Below, piece by piece: positions 60,412 through 64,000 of a stretch of DNA of 64,000 nt. Position 1 is the stretch's first letter. The number at the start of each line of letters is the position of its first letter. The notes below the pieces were generated by a model that saw only the letters and a list, made by a program, of their open reading frames with translations, made no database searches and was not told where the DNA came from. The DNA comes from Salinivibrio kushneri (GTDB lineage Bacteria; Pseudomonadota; Gammaproteobacteria; Enterobacterales; Vibrionaceae). The position numbers were made by a program, and so were the translations under genes. The stretch is taken from positions 769,001 through 833,000 of the forward strand of contig NZ_CP040021.1 of assembly GCF_005280275.1 (NCBI RefSeq), in the 5' to 3' direction.

Positions 60412-62842
60412 AAACGGACTACTCAATCGCTGGGCGTGGCGCGAACTGTTACACGGGCAAATTTGGCCAGTGGCGGTGGCGCTGGCACTGATCATCACCT
60501 GTGTGTTTGCGCTGTCGGCATTGGCCGATCGCATTGAAAACGTGCTCACCCAGCAAGGGCGCAACCTGATTGCCGCCGATACCGTGCTGCGTGCTCGTCA
60601 GCCGCTCAACACCGAACAAATTGAGGCGTTTAAACAAGCCGGTGCCACGGTATCTGCCCAAACCCGCTTTGGCACCATGGCATTCAGCGAGCAAAAGATG
60701 CAGCTGGTGAGCGTGAAAGCGGTGGATAGCCTGTATCCGTTGCGTGGCGACTTGGTGCTGGAGCAAAACGGCCAAGCGATTGGCGGTGACCGACGTATTC
60801 AACCCGGTGAGCTATGGCTGTCTGAGCGGGTGTTCAGTTTGCTGAGCGTCAAACCCGGCGACAGCGTCTCGATTGGTAACCTTGATCTCAACGTCAGCGG
60901 TACTTTGGCCGCCGAGCCAGAGCTGTCATTTAACCCCTTTAGCCAAATGCCCGCGGTGATGATGCATCGCGATGATGTGCCTGCCGCTGGCGTGGTACGC
61001 GAAGGCAGTCGGGTGCGTTATCGCTACTTTTTAACCGGTGACGAGCCCAGCCTAAGCGCGGCTAAAGCCAGTTATACACTGCAAGATGGTGAGCGCTGGG
61101 TGGATGAAAACACCTCTGATCGCACTGGGGATATGCTGGATCGCAGCCGTCAGTACCTGTCGTTAACCGTGGTGCTGGTGATTGTGATGGCCGCGGCCAC
61201 CTTAACCTTAACCTGTCAGCACTATGCTAAAAGCCGCGCCGATTTGGTGGCGATGCTAAAAAGTTTAGGCGCCAGCCAACAATGGGTGCGACGCTGGTTG
61301 GCACGGCAGTTAACCTTATTGTTTGTCCTTGCCACCGCCGTGGGGTTAGCGGCGGGTTACACGCTTGAAGTGCTATTGCGCTTGCCGCTGACCGATGTGC
61401 TGCCCTCGCCACTACCAAGCTATGGCTGGGTGCCTTGGGTGCTTGCGCCCGGCGTCGCGCTTTTGGTGGCGCTGCCTGCCTTGGGTGTGCCGCTGCTTAA
61501 ACTGCTGGATGCACCCGCGTTAGCGGCGGTGCAATCGCAGGCGGCTCGTGGGCGTCGCCGTCGCGGCACCGCGGCTGTCTTGATTGCGATACCGGTAGGG
61601 GCGCTTGCGCTGTGGGCGTTCGACAACACCTTGCTATGGACAGTGCTGGGGGCGATGGCGGTGATGATCGTCTTGCTGGCGCTGGCAGGGTTAGGGCTGC
61701 TTAGGTTGGTGAAATCACGGGTGCGCGCGCCGTCGGTCAAGCTCGCTCTAAGCCGAATTACCCGCAACAAACTGGCTAGCAGCGTGCAGTTAGGGGCGCT
61801 GGCGATCTCCTTTATGCTCTTGGCGATTATCTGGCTGCTGCGCACCGATTTGCTTGCCGATTGGGGACGGATGCTGCCACCCGATGCGCCTAATGTGTTT
61901 GCGGTGAATATCGCCCCCAGTGAGCAGCAAGACTATGTAGGTGAACTCGATGACGCTAGCCTGATGCGCTCCGATGCCTACCCCATAGTGCGTGGCCGGC
62001 TGGTGGGCAAAAACGGTGAGCGTTATCAGCTCCCCACCGATGAAGCCGAACGTGATGAAGCCGATGAGGCTTTGCGCCGCGAGCTTAACTTCACCTGGCG
62101 CGAAACCTTGCCATCACACAATGAGGTGATTGCCGGAGACTGGCCAACCGAGAATGGTGTATCAGTGGAGGCCGACATTGCCGAGCGCTTGGAGATTGAG
62201 ATTGGCGACAGCCTGACCTTTAGCGTGACCGGCCAAGACTTTACCGCCACGGTGAACTCGATTCGTGAAGTAGAGTGGCGCAATATGCGGCCTAACTTCT
62301 ATTTTATTTTCGACCGCGAGACGCTCGCCGACAAACCCGCCAACTGGCTGGTGAGCTTCAGGCTCGATGAATCGCAAACGCCCTTGCTCAATCGCTTGGC
62401 GCGGGAGTATCCGACAGTCACGCTGCTTGATTTGCGCACCATGAGCAGCCGTATTCAGTCGATTTTGCGTCAAATTGGCTTGTCGCTTTCGGTGTTGGCG
62501 GGGCTGGCGGTGATCAGCGGCCTGTTACTGCTGCTCACCTTGCTGCGTATTAGCTTGAGCGAGCGTCAGCAGGAGATAAACCTCTATCGCACCTTGGGCG
62601 CGAGCCGCACTCGTATTCAGCGTACCTTATGGAGCGAGTACGGTGTGATGGCCTTGGTGTCTGGCCTTATGGCGGTACTCGGCGCAGAAGCGGCGATGGT
62701 TGGCTTGCTTAAGTGGGGCTTTGAAATGGAGGTACGCCTGCACCCAGAGCTTTGGGCGGTGTTGCCGGTGTTGGCGGTGGCGCTGGTGTTTGTCACGGTG
62801 GCCTCGATGCTGCGTAAACTGATTGATCCGCAACGGCGTTAA
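60401..62842 (+). CDS. ybbP: ABC transporter permease YbbP (FtsX-like)
   Basis: An 813-residue inner-membrane permease with two FtsX-like units. A first helix (about 15-36) precedes a large periplasmic domain; helices near 255-285, 305-330 and 345-370 form unit one. A second set follows at about 395-475, then another periplasmic domain (500-680) and a final helix set (about 690-805). The substrate is unknown. It overlaps ybbA by 11 bases, so the two are one transporter. Ends with a terminator. Confidence 0.92.
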   Translation: MASKNGLLNRWAWRELLHGQIWPVAVALALIITCVFALSALADRIENVLTQQGRNLIAADTVLRARQPLNTEQIEAFKQAGATVSAQTRFGTMAFSEQKMQLVSVKAVDSLYPLRGDLVLEQNGQAIGGDRRIQPGELWLSERVFSLLSVKPGDSVSIGNLDLNVSGTLAAEPELSFNPFSQMPAVMMHRDDVPAAGVVREGSRVRYRYFLTGDEPSLSAAKASYTLQDGERWVDENTSDRTGDMLDRSRQYLSLTVVLVIVMAAATLTLTCQHYAKSRADLVAMLKSLGASQQWVRRWLARQLTLLFVLATAVGLAAGYTLEVLLRLPLTDVLPSPLPSYGWVPWVLAPGVALLVALPALGVPLLKLLDAPALAAVQSQAARGRRRRGTAAVLIAIPVGALALWAFDNTLLWTVLGAMAVMIVLLALAGLGLLRLVKSRVRAPSVKLALSRITRNKLASSVQLGALAISFMLLAIIWLLRTDLLADWGRMLPPDAPNVFAVNIAPSEQQDYVGELDDASLMRSDAYPIVRGRLVGKNGERYQLPTDEAERDEADEALRRELNFTWRETLPSHNEVIAGDWPTENGVSVEADIAERLEIEIGDSLTFSVTGQDFTATVNSIREVEWRNMRPNFYFIFDRETLADKPANWLVSFRLDESQTPLLNRLAREYPTVTLLDLRTMSSRIQSILRQIGLSLSVLAGLAVISGLLLLLTLLRISLSERQQEINLYRTLGASRTRIQRTLWSEYGVMALVSGLMAVLGAEAAMVGLLKWGFEMEVRLHPELWAVLPVLAVALVFVTVASMLRKLIDPQRR

Positions 62843-62876
62843 CCGGGGCGGTAAGCATCCTTGTTTCACGCATAAC

Positions 62877-62912
62877 AAAGCGGGTATCAAGAAAGTTGAT
62901 ACCCGCTTTTTT
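62877..62912 (+). terminator. Terminator of ybbA-ybbP
   Basis: AAAGCGGGTATCA (62877-62889) pairs perfectly with TGATACCCGCTTT (62897-62909), with TTTTTT ending at 62912. Confidence 0.92.
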
Positions 62913-62971
62913 GTATACAACGTCTAGCAAAATCCGGCTAATAACACCGCTTGTGCGAAAGACAAAAGCCG

Positions 62972-63868
62972 CTACTTAAACAAAGACTGCATCGCTTCTT
63001 CCACCTTGGGGTGCTGGAAATTAAAGCCCGCGTCCTCCAACGCATGGGGTAGGGCGCGCTGGCTATCGAGCAGCAAGTGCGAGGCTTCCCCCATCATGGT
63101 TTTAATCGCCAGAGTAGGGACAAAGAACACGTGTGGGCGTTTTAAAGCACGGGCAAGCGCCTGACTAAAACGTTTATTGGTGACCGGCTCTGGCGCGGTG
63201 CAGTTAAACGGCCCTTTAAGCTCAGGGGTATTGAGCAGGTGGATAATCGCGCCGACCATATCATCAATATGGATCCACGGCATGTATTGCTGGCCTTTAC
63301 CAATGGGGCCGCCAAGGCCAAGTTTATACGGCAGCATCATCCGTTTGAGCGCGCCACCTTCAGCGCTTAACACCACGCCGGTGCGCAGCAAGCACACCCG
63401 CGTCTGTTGCGAGGCACCTTTCAAGGCAATTTTTTCCCATTGATGACACACATGCTGGGCAAAATCATCGGCATGAACCACCAAGGTTTCGTCAAAGCTG
63501 CGATCTTGCTGATCGCCGTAATATCCTACTGCCGAGCCGCTGATAAAGGTGTGAGGTGGGGTGCTGCTGGCATGGATTTTCTCGACCAGCTTTTCCGTTA
63601 ATCCCCAGCGACTGGTGCAGATGATGCCTTTTTGTTGCTCACTCCAGCGTTTATCGGCAATCGGCTCGCCCGCCAGATTGATAACCGCATCAATATCATT
63701 CAGGTGAGGGAGGTCATCAAGGCGCTCTAACGGCGTGACTTTATCGCCAAAGCACTGGGTGACCTTTTGCTTCGAGCGCGATAACACAGTGACCTGATGC
63801 TCGGTCAGCAAGCGAGGAATTAACGCCTGACCAATCAGGCCAGTGCCGCCAGTGATTAACAGTTTCAT
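62972..63868 (-). CDS. yfcH: SDR-type epimerase YfcH (TIGR01777 family)
   Basis: A 298-residue extended SDR protein. The NAD(P) motif is LLITGGTGLIGQALIPRLL (about 3-21), the active-site region is SGSAVGYYGDQQDR, and a C-terminal DUF1731 region covers about 245-298. Proteins of this family are often called sugar epimerases or cell-division inhibitors without proof of substrate. The ATG at 63868 starts the protein. Only uncharacterised intergenic sequence lies between it and the window end. Confidence 0.85.
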   Translation of the reverse strand: MKLLITGGTGLIGQALIPRLLTEHQVTVLSRSKQKVTQCFGDKVTPLERLDDLPHLNDIDAVINLAGEPIADKRWSEQQKGIICTSRWGLTEKLVEKIHASSTPPHTFISGSAVGYYGDQQDRSFDETLVVHADDFAQHVCHQWEKIALKGASQQTRVCLLRTGVVLSAEGGALKRMMLPYKLGLGGPIGKGQQYMPWIHIDDMVGAIIHLLNTPELKGPFNCTAPEPVTNKRFSQALARALKRPHVFFVPTLAIKTMMGEASHLLLDSQRALPHALEDAGFNFQHPKVEEAMQSLFK

Positions 63869-64000
63869 GCCTGATGTCCTAACGTCGAGTAATGGGTGAT
63901 ATAGATAACGCTAAGAGGGTTTTAGACTTAGCGCAAGTGATTGCTTTGTATCCTGTTACGTACCGCAACCAAAATCGGTTTGATCGCGCAGTTTTCTCCT

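Overview
The window is chromosomal DNA of a gammaproteobacterium, most likely Vibrionaceae. Protein lengths and gene order resemble Vibrio, and moderate GC with frequent GCG/CGC makes a Salinivibrio-like halophile my best guess; the genus is an inference. Almost every gene is core housekeeping. I see no IS element, transposase, prophage, integrase, CRISPR array or restriction system. The order is a patchwork of blocks familiar from E. coli.

Layout: (1) 1-1.2 kb: 5' part of leuS, divergent from a zinc-ribbon gene (ybeL-like). (2) 1.2-7.1 kb: DUF2069, WrbA-like flavoprotein, arsC-like, bepA on minus, then a TusA-like protein, perM and an orphan FAD oxidoreductase on plus. (3) 7.2-15 kb: bcp, then dapA-bamC-purC (plus); ypfN, an M15 peptidase, dapE and yffB (minus); and small DUF genes. 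(4) 15-24.8 kb: ptsH-ptsI-crr, cysK and cysZ (minus), then zipA, ligA and gltX (plus). (5) 24.9-36.2 kb: uraA, DUF2066, a SYLF lipoprotein, the lnt-corC-ybeY-ybeZ-miaB run, divergent ubiF, a HAD phosphatase and a Met-Leu-Gln tRNA operon with a strong promoter. (6) 36.5-46.4 kb: ychF, pth, prs, ispE and lolB (minus), facing away from hemA-prfA-prmC-sirB2-sirB1-kdsA (plus). (7) 46.6-52.1 kb: NhaC-type antiporter, secreted 5'-nucleotidase, ybaK, LysE exporter, smrA and DUF3149. (8) 52.4-53.0 kb: a tandem tRNA-Pro array with two intact and three damaged copies. (9) 53.0-57 kb: a copper module of a DUF411 protein, a CopA with four metal-binding domains, and cueR with a CueR-type operator. (10) 57-63.9 kb: ybbN, an unannotated 21-codon small ORF with its own SD and terminator, ybbO, tesA, ybbA, ybbP and yfcH.

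Functional links: dapA and dapE act in lysine/peptidoglycan precursor synthesis; bamC, bepA, lolB and lnt in outer-membrane protein and lipoprotein biogenesis; ptsHI-crr in sugar uptake; cysK/cysZ in sulfur assimilation; hemA, prs, ispE, purC and kdsA start or feed cofactor, isoprenoid, purine and LPS pathways; leuS, gltX, prfA, prmC, pth, ychF, ybaK, miaB, ybeY and the tRNAs serve translation.

I found no large new system. The spots most worth a second look are the GC-rich palindromic inserts at one position in the T-arm of tRNA-Pro copies, the short hydrophobic ORF between ybbN and ybbO with paired operator-like repeats upstream, alternative hairpins in the ptsH leader, a repeated TGTCTAGA motif flanking the antiporter gene, and a PurR-box-like palindrome in the purC terminator.
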